Origin: Doris montereyensis
Lineage: Eukaryota > Mollusca > Gastropoda > Nudibranchia > Dorididae
Assembly (NCBI GenBank): GCA_037039925.1
Contig: JAXRKP010000488.1
Span: 123,501-187,500, forward strand
Direction of reading: 5' to 3'
DNA length: 64,000 nt
The notes under the pieces were generated by a model, which was not told the origin of the DNA, did no database searches, and saw only the letters and a list, made by a program, of their open reading frames with translations. Each line of letters begins with the position of its first letter. Position 1 is the stretch's first letter. Shown here piece by piece: positions 37,259 through 60,899 of this stretch. The translations under genes were made by a program, and so were the position numbers.

Positions 37259-40200
37259 TTATTTAGTCCAGCTGACTTTAGGTATGTCAAAATGTTCTGT
37301 CAAATTATCCAACTGTTGATTGAATTCCTGTTGGAAAAAATAACGTTCAATATAGCAAACAAACCAGTTAATGGGAGCAAAATGCATGTTAAAAACACCC
37401 CCCCCCAATCCCATCAACAACAAAACAAAGTAAAAACAAGAGGATATCTAACCACTTTATTATTACAGGTCTATCAATATTGCAATATGTGTCTCTCACA
37501 TTTGTTGCATGACAATGTTAAACTGCAAATACGTAGAAGCCTATGAGACTGATTAGAACTTGAACCAAGAAAAAATAAGAAATACCAGCTCTGCCTGCAT
37601 ATCAACAATGTATTTTCATCACAGTGAGAAATCATGAAAGTTATTGAAAGCTCATTCATTAAAAAAAAAAAAAAAACCGACGAAAAGGAATAAGACAAAT
37701 ATTGACATAGAAATAAAATACGGCATGATGATGCAAGATATTGTTGCATCAAACATTGTGTTGGGACATTATTTCTTATGAATATGCTTACACTTATCAT
37801 TTGTAAGGCACAGAACAGTCCTACCGCCTTTGTGAACAGATTCTATTGATACAAATATATTTACATGTCATCTCTCAACTAATTATATGTCAGAGCTGTC
37901 TAAAACATCATGCCAACATTTTCATGGGCTGCCCCCACCAAATTTCCTTCCCTTTCATTAACTTTTAACAATTGACCAATACTGAGTATTTACGATTATC
38001 ACACAGTGGTGGTAGATATTACTCTTGAAAAAACATCAAGAAAATTTGTCACCATGACCCTTGTCTCTGGACTATCGAGTCCCCCTGAGGCATGAGAGAT
38101 AATTGAGTATCATTTAATTGCTTACATAAACCAACCCTAGAACCATGAAAACTATTCGCATGACATTGTGATGCCTACCATAATACGATCCTTGTGTGTC
38201 TTTGATGCCCTTTCCAGTATCAGTTGTTCACCCTGAAAGTTTAAAGAACACAAAACAATACAACATGATGAATCTATATATAAAATGATTCTAAAGAAGA
38301 TATCTTTTTCTTTGTCAAGGGACTATAATAAAACTAGCAATTTGCTGTGTGCCATTGTCTGCTGGATCAGTACAACAGTTTTGACAGAGTGATTTAGTCC
38401 ACCTCTTCATTATAATGAACTAATAATATCACTGTGTATCACTGTAAGATCCTTGTGCCTGTCACAGGAATATGTTTAACCATACTTTCTCGAATTCAAC
38501 ATTAAATTAAAAAATGTCATCTCCTACATGGTAACTTAACAATCATCATTTTGAAAAACTCTCTTAACCCTTACGTTGCCACGTTAATGTCAATTGGCGA
38601 ACATACCGATCATGGCTGGCAGTGCCACGTTTCAAAAAAGGCGAATTATGAATTCACTTCAATTAATGGCCGAATGTCGCTCTCTACGTCATTGCCGATT
38701 TTTCATAGTGACTTCCTTTGATTCATAAGACGTTCCTTTCGCTTTGTGAATTTTTTCACCATCGAAAAACATCGATTGACGTTTTTTTATCGATTTTTCC
38801 AAAATTTTACTGATAACTATGCAAAGTGACAGTGAGGATGACATTTATAGACATGATAGGGACTCTGAAGAGGAATTTCAATTAGATAATGAGGTTTTTG
38901 ACTCTGATTTGTCAAGTGACAATGATAGTAACAGTAGCGGAGACGATTTGAGCAATAGAGATGAGGAAAGACCAGGGAGAGCGAGAGGGCGGGGCAGGGA
39001 CGTGTCCCACCAAGGCAAGAACCTGGATGGAGATGGGAAACACTGCTTGATTTAGAAACTGGAAATGCAAAGGAATCGTTCATTAACTTTGATTCTGACT
39101 CAGTAGGAATAAAGAATGTAAATCTAGATCCAGATGTGGCTGATGAGCCTGAGGCCTATTTTAGACTGCTTTTCCCTGATCAAGTCATAGAGCTCATTCG
39201 TGAGGAAATCAACCGCTATGCACAACAAATGAGAGAGAAGTCTTTAGCCCCCATTCAAGGAAATTAAAATGGGAACCGTGACAGTGTTGACATTAGTGCC
39301 TTGATAGGTATCCAAATAGCAATGGGGATGTGTGAGAAGGATGCAGAGGTGGACCACTGGCAGAAGTCTTACTGGCTCAACATATGGGATTTTTCATACA
39401 AATGACGACATTGCCCAAGCCTGTAAAGCCGTTGAACGCGAAGTGGAAGGCACAAACAGAAAAAGAAAGAGATAATAAGTTACTGAATAACTGACATTCA
39501 CTGACAATCAAATAAACAACTCAAGAAGCAAGTGAAAAAGCTGGCGATTTTTTTTGCAAATTGATTTATTTTTGTAGAGTGAAAGTCCATATATCTTCAG
39601 TTTGTTTTCATGTTTTGTCATTCTCCTTTTCTGCCTCTCTTTCATAGGCAAACACACCAGCACCACCAAACCAGTCTCATAATAACAGGACATCACCTTG
39701 CATAGATTTCCACATATTCAGAGGCCAATTATTAATTATTAGAATGTAAAAAAAATCAATAATGTGAGAATATAATTTTTGTGTGCATATTTATCAAATA
39801 TACAAGATGGCCGCCATGGTCACATGACCTTATTTGCATATCTAACTTTTGGAATATGTAGCCGATCCACTTATATAACACACCTGCAAATTTGATCAAC
39901 TTTACTCGAATAGGTTTCGAACAGGATTCCCCCCCCCGAAAGTACCTGTTTTCATGAAATTTTGTCAAAACCCTTGGCAATGGGGATGACATTTGAGCCA
40001 ATATAGCTTGGCAATGTAAGGGTTAAAGATATATATATATATCTTCTAGAACTTAAATGAAATGGGATGCAGGATACCAAAAAGTACTCTGAAGAAAGAA
40101 AAACTGCCAGCAATATGATATCGCTAGTACTAGTATTAAAACATTACAGGTAAAAACACTTATCACGTCAGTTTTGTTATCAGAAGCGACATGATCAAAC

Positions 40201-42674
40201 ATGTTTTACTGTGCATATATCAAGTTTCACAAGTAGGCATATACATTTAGGAGAGCTTCATATATAACTACAATATATACATATATATAGTAAAGACTGA
40301 TGGGGTAAAGCTGCTTTGTGAAAAGTTTGTAAACTATAAACATTTAGAAATTTGTTGTCTTACAATTTATTCAAAATAAGAAACTGTGAAAACACATACA
40401 ATACAGTATTCATAGAAACTGCAGAGCATACAACTTATACCAAACTGCTACTCGGCAGTACACGTATCACACTTTGAGTAGCACTGAATTAAGGTGCAGA
40501 AAATGTGAATCAAAACAGGGATGGAATTACATTCTGTACCCCTATACAAGTGCAGACTTGCCCACTTTACATCATTTATCCCACAGCAAGGCCTTTAATT
40601 CAAAAGTCCATCTGAACTCCTTTAGGAATATATTACAGCTGCCTGTTAGGTACTCATACTAACACCCTGATATCCAAAAGTTAGAAACTCATTCACACCT
40701 GAGTCGAGTGAGTGATGCAGAGCTAAGCACCTGGGCCAGGCAGGAATGGAACAAGTGTCGTGATTTCAAACTCGCAACACAATTGATTTCCCTACAATGC
40801 CTCTTAACAAATAGCATACTACCTTTTTACGTTTTGCTCTTTCAAAAGCCATTTCAGCCTTTGTGCGTGTTGGTCTTGAGACTTTCATTTCTTCAACATC
40901 ATCCTTTAAAGTGCTAGCAACCAGTTCTTTCATTTTAGTCTTGTCCTTATCCTTCTTCAATAATTTTTTTCCTGTTGAGTAAAAGTAAAAGGAATAAAAC
41001 ATTACTGTTCTTTCATGACATAACCAAAAATAAATTTACATGACATTTGTCAATTATTTAATACTTTTCACTTCATTTTTGACACTTCTGACAATTTCAA
41101 GAGTAGTAAACATTCCACACTTTGAACTATGTTTCCAATTTTGATGGGTTGTCGAATTCGTTTACTTGCATTGTCCATTACAATAATTAAAATACTCGTT
41201 ACTTTAAATAACCTGCACACGTGATAGGCATCCATGAATATCAAAGGGAAAGAACAAAACAATTTTCCTATTGTGTCATTTATTACATTTTAACAACATT
41301 TCAGCCATTGGTATTATCTTTTTATTGGTAATTTATTAATTATATTGTACCACATCTTATTAGATATACAAACTTTTCAAACAATTTATTGTCACTTACA
41401 CAAAATCAATCAATCAATATATGCACAAACTGCGCTCTTTTTATGCAAATTAGGTAACATGGACTGGTAAAAGGTTAATGAACAATGCTCATATATATAT
41501 ATGCCAAACAGCCAGATTTCTCGGTAACAACATATCTCCATAGTCCAATGCTACTCGAAGTGCATGACGGTTGGTTTCATTCTCAGTCCGATATAGATAA
41601 AGTCTTGGTCCGGTCCCTTGCCATTGTATGTGAACTGCTCGTGTTCATCAATCAGTCAGTCTATCGTCGCTTGTCTCACTCACTCATTGAACAGCGCATG
41701 TTCTGGCCGTTACAGTCCTCAGTCCCGGACATCCGATGTCATAATACTGTCACCCGATACATGATTGGCCCACATTCAAAATAGCTCCTCCCACTAGTTC
41801 TTTAATTTACTTTACTTTCTTTATATCCTACAAAAACCATGCCCCAACTTCTTATCTCACCCCTTCAGAAATAAACCCTCTTTATTATTATATCTCTTGG
41901 TGGTACCCCGACTACGGAAGTCCTCCCGGAGTCAGTCCCATGTCATATTGGCTGGTGTTAATGTCAACAAGACATGTCCAATATCTCAGTTTTGATGTTA
42001 GTTTCGATCCCAGTCTCATGGCCTGTTGTCTCAGTCTCTCACTGTGTCACCGTAACTTGAAAAGTCGCATTTAGTCACGAAAGATTGCTCTTGCTGCAAC
42101 TGAAAGTAACCTTTAAAAAAAACATTGCTTTCTTTGTTTTGTTCTTACTTTTTACCCTTCCTTTTATCCCGGAAGAAGTACCATAGTTGGGTCCCAAGGG
42201 ACATAATAAAAAGTGTTATTTTGAAGGGGTGAGATAAAAAGTTTGGGCTTGGTGAGTAGTTCAAGCGAGTGAGTGAAGACAAGTGAAAAGATACCGACCA
42301 ACTGCCAAATGAACACGAGCAGTTCAAATGTCAAATGTTGGGACCACACGGAGACTTTATCCTTAACGGACTGAGGCTGAAACCAACCATATTCAGATCT
42401 AAATCTAGTCTAGGATCTAAATCTAGTTTAGATATAATCTAGATCTAGATCCTAGACTAGATCTAGATCGACATTCATCCCTAGGCCTAGATCTACAATC
42501 TAAAATTAGCATTAGGCCTACTAGATCTAGATTCTATCTAGATCTAGATCTTAGTCTAGATCTAATATTCGTGTATTTTAGTCTAGAAACGTACTTTTTT
42601 GACTTTGAGCTTAAATGATCTGAGACGCCTTTAAGTTTTAAGCCACCTCTTTGGACATCATCATAAGCATCCAT
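37259..42674 (-). CDS. FAM32A: FAM32A, four coding exons
   Basis: Complete minus-strand gene for a small basic nuclear protein; the human homologue is a factor of the catalytic spliceosome. Exons in reading order: 42674-42595 (MDAYDDVQRGGLKLKGVSDH), 40971-40823 (KKDKDKTKMKE, TRTKAEMAFERAKRKK), 38232-38179 (LERASKTHKDRIM), 37327-37259 (EFNQQLDNLTEHFDIPKVSW then TK and TAA). All borders are GT/AG. The predicted product is about 116 residues; the human protein is 112. The N-terminal LKLKG, central basic region, SKTHK block and C-terminal DIPKVSWTK are family hallmarks. Exon 1 ends in phase 2 but exon 2 needs phase 1. Exon 2 starts in an A7 run and exon 1 ends in an A6 run, so one extra A in the assembly is likely. 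Intron 1 carries a foldback element and intron 2 a piggyBac relic. Confidence 0.93.
38568..40022 (+). mobile_element. piggyBac-type element, internally deleted
   Basis: Flanked by TTAA at 38564-38567 and 40023-40026. Termini are CCCTTACGTTGCCACG and the complementary TGGCAATGTAAGGG. It is 1455 bp and sits in FAM32A intron 2. TTAA target duplication with CCCT..AGGG ends is the signature of piggyBac transposons. Inside is a transposase remnant (separate entry). It is too short for a full 550-600 residue transposase. Confidence 0.9.
38819..39475 (+). pseudogene. piggyBac transposase N-terminal relic
   Basis: ATG at 38819 begins an acidic leader (MQSDSEDDIYRHDRDSEEEF), usual for piggyBac proteins. 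The frame then shifts near 39000 and continues with DPDVADEPEAYFRLLFPDQV, IELIREEINRYAQQ, and after a stop at 39265 with ALIGIQIAMGMCEKDAEVD. These match the start of the DDE_Tnp_1_7 domain. Most of the catalytic core and the cysteine-rich end are missing. Confidence 0.8.
40505..40810 (-). mobile_element. SINE-C copy beside FAM32A exon 2
   Basis: Reverse copy with the GGATGGAATTACATTCTGTA start, TCATTTATCCCACAGCAAG and a CACACCTGAGTCGAGTGAG segment. Its edge is about 12 bases from the FAM32A exon 2 donor site, so it lies just inside intron 2. Confidence 0.75.
41567..42393. mobile_element. Foldback element with long inverted arms
   Basis: The left arm from 41567 (GGTTGGTTTCATTCTCAGTC) and the complement of the right arm from 42393 (GGTTGGTTTCAGCCTCAGTC) run in parallel for about 250 bases. 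Shared blocks include GATAAAGTCT, GAACTGCTCGTGTTCAT, CTTATCTCACCCCTTCA and the ACTACGG/ACTATGG region. The left arm has extra internal sequence. The middle (about 41960-42140) is unique. There is no ORF. It sits in FAM32A intron 1. Confidence 0.75.
42395..42560. repeat. AGATCT/TCTAGA palindromic array
   Basis: Dense TAGATCTAGATC-type words immediately downstream (in gene sense) of FAM32A exon 1, adjoining the right end of the foldback element. Confidence 0.85.
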
Positions 42675-45136
42675 TTCGAATCAGTCAGTGAGTGTTGTGA
42701 CACACACGATCGAACTGTCTGCAGTACAGTGAGTAGATCCACAACAATCAATCGACGTTTTGTAACGCACCACCTAATTGTTTATTTTCGTGAAATTATA
42801 TGCCCTATTTTTAATACTTTCACTTCTTCGACGACAACTAGAGCGCCACCTCGTGAGATTAATTTCTTAAAATAACCAATGTTGATTAATCATTGTTTTG
42901 AATATTTTTTTTAATTTTGTAAAAGGAAAGCACTTTATATGATATATAATACTTTTAATTATTATTTTTTACAAAAATAAACATTTTGATACCCAAGACA
43001 TATCGTTGTCTACATTCTGTAAATTTAGATGTCAATGTTTTAATTATCGAGATGGGATCCCTGTTGCGCTCGTCCAAAAGAGCTACAAAAGATATTCGCG
43101 TCCCTTGCGACGGGAAAACACGGTCTTGGCTGGGAGGTGAAATCTAGGATATTCAACGAACCCTTTGATCAGCGCTGTTACAGAGAGAAATAAGGCAAAT
43201 GCCGAGGCGAGCTCTAAGATGCATGGTTGATCTTCAGCTTCATATGGTATGTGTCCCAAAGTGGCCAAATGAAACAACGTTTAGATTTCGTCGAGTTCTT
43301 TCCATCACATAGATCTAGATCACAAAGTCTACACACCATTACCATATTTCTTCTCTTTTTTTTTGGTGCCACAATAATATAATGAGTTAGCGGAACACAT
43401 ACGAGGTGTCTGTACATGTACGAATTGATGGAGCAATATTTCTATCTCAATACTTTCCAATTGTACTTGCACATTAAAATGTTTAATTACAACGGATAGA
43501 TAGGTATTAATATAGATCTGACTTTGTGCAACTTTCTTTAACTTGGAAAACGGTAAAATACCTAAAAAGAATGAATGATAATGGATACAGTGTGGAATAG
43601 GTTGGGAATAAGCAGGTGGTCATTATTCACTCAGTGACATTACTTTCACCCTCATGATTTAGTGAAAAATTTATGGACTGTTCACAAACAATAACTTTTC
43701 CCCTCACCATTCCAACATTTTGACTTTTTTTTTTTAGAAAACCATTTTACTAGGAAGTATTTCACCGAAATCTTTTAATTATTTCATGTTCAAAATGTCC
43801 CCACCATTTTAAGGCATGTTTGAGCATGAGGGAACAAGTGGAATCTCCTCTTTTAACTCATTGTTCTCCAAAGTCATTTATTCTATCTGTCCAAGCTAAG
43901 TGAAATATCTTTCTTGATAATAACATGGTGTCAATAAAATATTTATAGTGAATACACTTCTTGAAATAACTTATTAAAAAAACCGCTTTAAGATTCTGAA
44001 GTAATTTCTCTTTCATTTGATATATGACATGCATCCATATTATCTTTGACATTGTTCAGTATGTTAAACCACTCGGAAGTTGATAGTTCAGGTGAACATC
44101 ATGACTCTCAGTCGGCCTTAGAATTTTCATCTTAATCTAGTTCTACATTTAAACTGCTGTCATTCTCAAACTGAACATCGATGTCTGATTCCCCATCACA
44201 ATTCACATCATTGATCTCTGTACTGCCTAAAACATCTTTATTCCACAAGAAATTGAGAAAATCAAACTCCGTTTTACAGGACAGGGGTGAGTGGCTCAAT
44301 AATCAAATTATCAGTCTTTAACCTTTGAAATAGCTGCTGAATTTCTAAATGCAATTTATTAATAATTCTGAGGGACAAACAGAAAGCACTGTAGAAGGAA
44401 GAGGCAGTCGAGGACTAACTTGTATTTTCTAAAACTCTGTGTTTCAAGATAAACCACATGTGGAAAAAGGGCTATCAACAAAAACAAACAAATCCTTGTG
44501 TCAGCCAAGTGCCTGGAGCGATGTCTCCCATCGTTGGCATTTTAAGTCCTGAACTGAGTCATCCATATCTGATTACCCTCACCCCTGTTACAGGAGGTAA
44601 GGCTACACACATGTGGACTTGTCAAGAAGTTTGGTCTGTCTTCAAAATTCAACAGTTCGATAACCAGTTAGGCTTCAATATTATTTCATATCATTATTCA
44701 TCGTATTCAAAGACAATGTAAAGGCAAAAAGATGTACAGAATGGCAGCCAAGAAATGGACACAGAAATCCAGGAAGACCATCCACAAGATGGCATGAATA
44801 AATACATGGCGCAATGCGACAGAGGAAAGCAGGGACCAGAACTCACTGAGAGCGCCTGAGGCTACATCCAGCAGTGGATGGATGATGACTAATCATTATT
44901 GATCTTCAAAGAGACATATTCATTCCCTTTGAACACATCATTTCCATGCTAAGGTTATAATTGAAAATGTCTGTTTACTCTTGCTCAGTTTCTACATATA
45001 GCCAGTGAGCTGTTGGTTTTTCTGATCATCTGTCTGCCTGAGGCGCTCAGGTAAGATATATGTGCTACACATGATTTTTCTGATATATGTCTCAAATGGC
45101 ATATAATATTCTTTTTTTTTTTTTTTTTTTTATCAG
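42675..45136. other. Region between FAM32A and SPATA6
   Basis: Should hold the FAM32A promoter and the missing first exon of SPATA6. A locally GC-richer patch at 43040-43320 has an ATG at 43050 and open frames on both strands, but none resembles the SPATA6 N-terminus. A LINE tail relic is at 44740-44890 and a poly-T run at 45112-45131. No other feature is supported. Confidence 0.5.
44740..44890 (+). pseudogene. LINE C-terminal tail relic
   Basis: Frame-shifted plus-strand reading gives RNGHRNPGRPSTRWHE, then TWRNATEESRDQNSLR and SSGWM. This matches the GRPxTRWxDDI..W...A.DR..WR...A..QQWMD tail found at the end of many LINE (RTE/CR1-like) ORFs. Only this tail is visible. Confidence 0.5.
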
Positions 45137-57810
<12,674 letters not shown>

Positions 57811-57893
57811 ATGAACATCAAAAAAGGCATGTATTAATGCCTGAAACACTTATACACTATTTATGGATTAAAGAAAGTCTTAAATTTCCCTGA

Positions 57894-57899
57894 AATAAA
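57894..57899 (+). terminator. SPATA6 polyadenylation signal
   Basis: AATAAA 84 bases after the SPATA6 stop codon. Confidence 0.65.
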
Positions 57900-58442
57900 G
57901 TAAAATATGTGTTTGCTTATCAGGAGACAAACATCAGACCATTTTCCAATGATGCATAACAACTGTCTGTCATGTTCAATTCTTAGCTGACCAATTCAAT
58001 TTTTGAGTATTACTGTCAGCACACATATTTGAATTTAACTCACAACTGTTAATCCAATTTTTATTCTAAAATGATGTGTCCAATTGTGTTTTTAAAGTCT
58101 TCAGTGCTACTACTGAGTTTGATTTCTATTGTACTCCATTCCGCAGCCTTTCTGTACTAGGTAAAAATGAGTGCTGGTGACAATTAATGTTTGAAGATGG
58201 AACCATGTATGTTTGACAGCCTGATCTGGCTATTCTTGTACTAAGTTTAAACTGATCTAATGGAATAAACAGTTGGCCATTTAAATCTTTAAAGAAAATC
58301 TGTATTTTATGTCTGACTCTGTTCTTCTCAAGATATCCATTGCAATTGATTCATGTTGGTTTTGGTATTTACATTAGTGTAGTATAATTATTAGTTACAA
58401 AACGAGCCGCATTCTTTTCAGTTCCTCAATTTCTTGTATGTT

Positions 58443-58922
58443 CATTCAAACCTCGTTATACAACCCACCATTTTCGCTTACTGTCAGCTTTTCACCCTTG
58501 TACAGATCTGATACTATACAAAAACATGAAATACCTTGTTATACGCCATCTGCCAATGATTTGACAGGAATATTCCTTCATCACTATTGTAAAATATCTT
58601 GTTATACCTCCGTCCACCAATGATTTGACCGAAACATTCCTTCATCACTATTGTAAAATACAACTCTTTATACCACCACCGTGCATCACCGCTCCTCTTC
58701 CCCAAAATGGTGCAAGCGGGTATAAGTAGAATGTAATTTCGCTTGGTCACAGATCATGGAGTCAAACACACACTATACACACAGACACAAAGATTACTGA
58801 CATGATTGTATGTCTTAGCACTCTTACACTTACAGAAAGTGAGAGTACTGAAAGTTTGGAGACAAGGTTTAACATCAAATTACCTCTGGCACAACAATTG
58901 GTGGTGTAAGGAGGTTTGAGTG
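58443..58922. mobile_element. MITE-1 (pogo-like), full-length copy
   Basis: Inverted termini CATTCAAACCTCGTTATAC and GTAAGGAGGTTTGAGTG, with TA after the right end. About 480 bp. It contains an internal duplication: GCCATCTGCCAATGATTTGA / CGTCCACCAATGATTTGACC each followed by ATTCCTTCATCACTATTGTA. No ORF. It lies just beyond the SPATA6 3' end. Confidence 0.75.
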
Positions 58923-59123
58923 TAGGTCTGTTGGTATGGGTCTCAGACACAGCTACCATATTCTATTGCTAGTTTGACTAAAGCCTTGTAGCATTTCTCT
59001 TTTACATTTTTGGACGTTCTTAGATGACTTGTCATCATATGTTGACAATCACATGACTTACAGGGAAGTGGTTGTTTTTTCTAGATAGATACATTCAACA
59101 GGGATCCCCTTTTTCCGTACATT

Positions 59124-59168
59124 TTGAAATTCTCCGTTAGTCCCGTACATTTCGAAATTCTCCGTATC
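59124..59168. repeat. Short tandem duplication CCGTACATTTTGAAATTCTC
   Basis: CCGTACATTT(T/C)GAAATTCTCCGT occurs twice in a row, 29 bases apart. It lies upstream of the relic ORF at 59530. Confidence 0.7.
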
Positions 59169-59529
59169 TTGATGTATTTCCGTCCAAAAGTCGAAAAAAT
59201 TTATACGGAACTTTTATCTCGGGCGATTATTTTATACCAGTCACTGACCCGTCCGGTTCTTGAGCCTATAAAAACTATTTGACTGGATATTCATACTTTT
59301 CCCAGTCTCTTCTCTTCCGGCCATCACTGGTTCAAATTTTCATTGTTCATTAAACGACTCACCATTCACCGTTTCACTACGACTCCTGAGATATCTTGTT
59401 TGATTTGTGATTTGACTGTTTGGACTAACTAGATCTGGACTCGCATTATTTATTCTCAAGTGCTTATAATTGGAATAAAGGTTTAGATTTAGATCTAGAT
59501 ATATCTAGAATAGATCTCGTGATTCAAGC

Positions 59530-59880
59530 ATGAAGTTCCGCGAGGAGGATTTTGTTGAACGGGGCGATGGTAATGTGAAAACTTTTGATAAAGGAGTGAA
59601 AAATAAATTCAAAGAATGGCTTCAAGAAAAGGTCGCTGATGGAGGCTATTTTCTGACTTCTTCCGAAAAATGAAAGACTGGATTTGTCTATTGCATAGTT
59701 TGGGAGAACAAAATAGATTATAGTAGCAATGGCAAGAAAGCTTTGGTTTTGCATGTGAATTGAGCTTCTCACTTAAACAAAGTGAAAGTTAAGAAAACTG
59801 AACAAAAAACCCAACCCCCGCTTGCTGCTATGTTTAAAAATTTGAAAAAACTTGACCTTATTTCACTTGTTTCCTATCAC
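59530..59880 (+). pseudogene. Relic ORF with BED-finger-like segment
   Basis: ATG at 59530 begins MKFREEDFVERGDGNVKTFD and runs to a TGA at 59671. The same frame continues KTGFVYCIVWENKIDYSSNG, KKALVLHVN, stop, ASHLNKVKVKK. The C..W...DYSS.GK.AL..H.N...H pattern is like a degenerate U1/BED-type zinc finger found at the start of hAT-like transposases and their derivatives. The second Cys is Trp and two stops interrupt it, so it is a relic. The family is not certain. Confidence 0.45.
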
Positions 59881-59980
59881 GAAAAAAGTTAAGTATTTTT
59901 CATCTTGACCAGAGGGCATCCTGATTCAAGAAAGTGATATCAGTAATAACTGATCATCGGAAGCATCATCAACATCATCA

Positions 59981-60027
<47 letters not shown>

Positions 60028-60028
60028 G

Positions 60029-60065
<37 letters not shown>

Positions 60066-60070
60066 TATTG
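59981..60070 (+). repeat. (ATT)n microsatellite
   Basis: TTA/ATT triplets with a few ATC changes over about 90 bases. The minus frame gives poly-Asn. Confidence 0.95.
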
Positions 60071-60104
60071 TTAATTGGAATGGTAGTAGTAATATTAGGA
60101 GTAG

Positions 60105-60312
60105 TAGAGTTTATGACTACCACTCATGAGGCCTGAGTTTAATTCCCTGTGCAAGTAAATTTTCTGGCCCTCATGTCGACCAAGCAGTGAAATGAGTAGC
60201 TAGGTCTATTCAGACTTGGTAAAAATAAAGTGGGCTGGAAAACAATGGCAAACTTCCATATTTTACTGTATGCCTAAAAAAATAAGGACTCGACTCTGAT
60301 TACCTTACGTTC
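60105..60312 (+). mobile_element. SINE-B diverged copy
   Basis: Shares AGCTAGGTCTATTCAGACTT, AAAGTGGGCTGGAAAACAAT and the closing ACTCGACTCTGATTACCTTA-like tail with the copy at 19105. Its B-box (GAGTTTAATTCCC) is degenerate. It directly adjoins SINE-A at 60318. Confidence 0.65.
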
Positions 60313-60317
60313 AACAG

Positions 60318-60615
60318 TGAGGAAAATTCCTTCGAGACCCTTCTGGTCCATAGAGCTGGAGCTTATCCCGGTTTCTATAGCACAAAGTGGAACATGTTAT
60401 AATAATGACCTCCTAGAAAAGCCGTTAGGTTTTTCCTCTCAAGCTGGTGCTGGTACTCATTTGCACTTGGGTCAAGTGGAGAAAATAAGTACTAAGTGTC
60501 TTTCTCCAGGAATGCAATGTTGGACCTATCCTTACTGGGATAAGGATTCGAACCCAGGACCTTATGATCCTAAGCCCTACAACCAAGCCACTAGACCACC
60601 AATGCCTCTTAAGTC
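60318..60615 (-). mobile_element. SINE-A copy, full length
   Basis: Reverse copy from tail complement AAATTCCTTCGAGACCCTTC to the tRNA-like head. The B-box complement GGATTCGAACCCAGGACC is at about 60543-60560 and the A-box region at about 60580-60605. Confidence 0.8.
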
Positions 60616-60899
60616 TGAGCATGGGACTTAGTCTACTTTGTTTTAGTAGTAGTAGTAGGAGTAGTCATAGTAGTGTTAGGGGTAGTAATAAGTTTTATTC
60701 ATTCATTTTTTTATTTGCAGTATGACTGAAGAGCAGTGAAATGCATTTGTGACAAGAGACGAGTTGGACTTTCTTCAAAGCACTTTGAGGGAAACTACTG
60801 GCTAGGCAGATGCACTCCTGGGGCATCCGTAGTGTTTTATAGTAGACTGGCAGCAATTTAATCACAAAGACCATCTTTTTCAATCTTGTTCTTCTTCAG

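Noticed and set aside
39508..40001. Minus-strand ORFs inside the piggyBac element
   Set aside because: No resemblance to transposase or other proteins; they overlap the element's non-coding 3' part.
43050..43140. ATG-initiated short ORF, MGSLLRSSKRATKDIRVPC
   Set aside because: Looks codon-like in a GC-richer patch but has no similarity to the expected SPATA6 N-terminus and no firm donor.
45001..45050. SPATA6 first exon ending CGCTCAG before GTAAGA
   Set aside because: The phase needed by the next exon gives an in-frame TGA, and the peptide does not resemble the SPATA6 start.
59926..60123. Poly-Asn ORF
   Set aside because: Translation of the ATT microsatellite.
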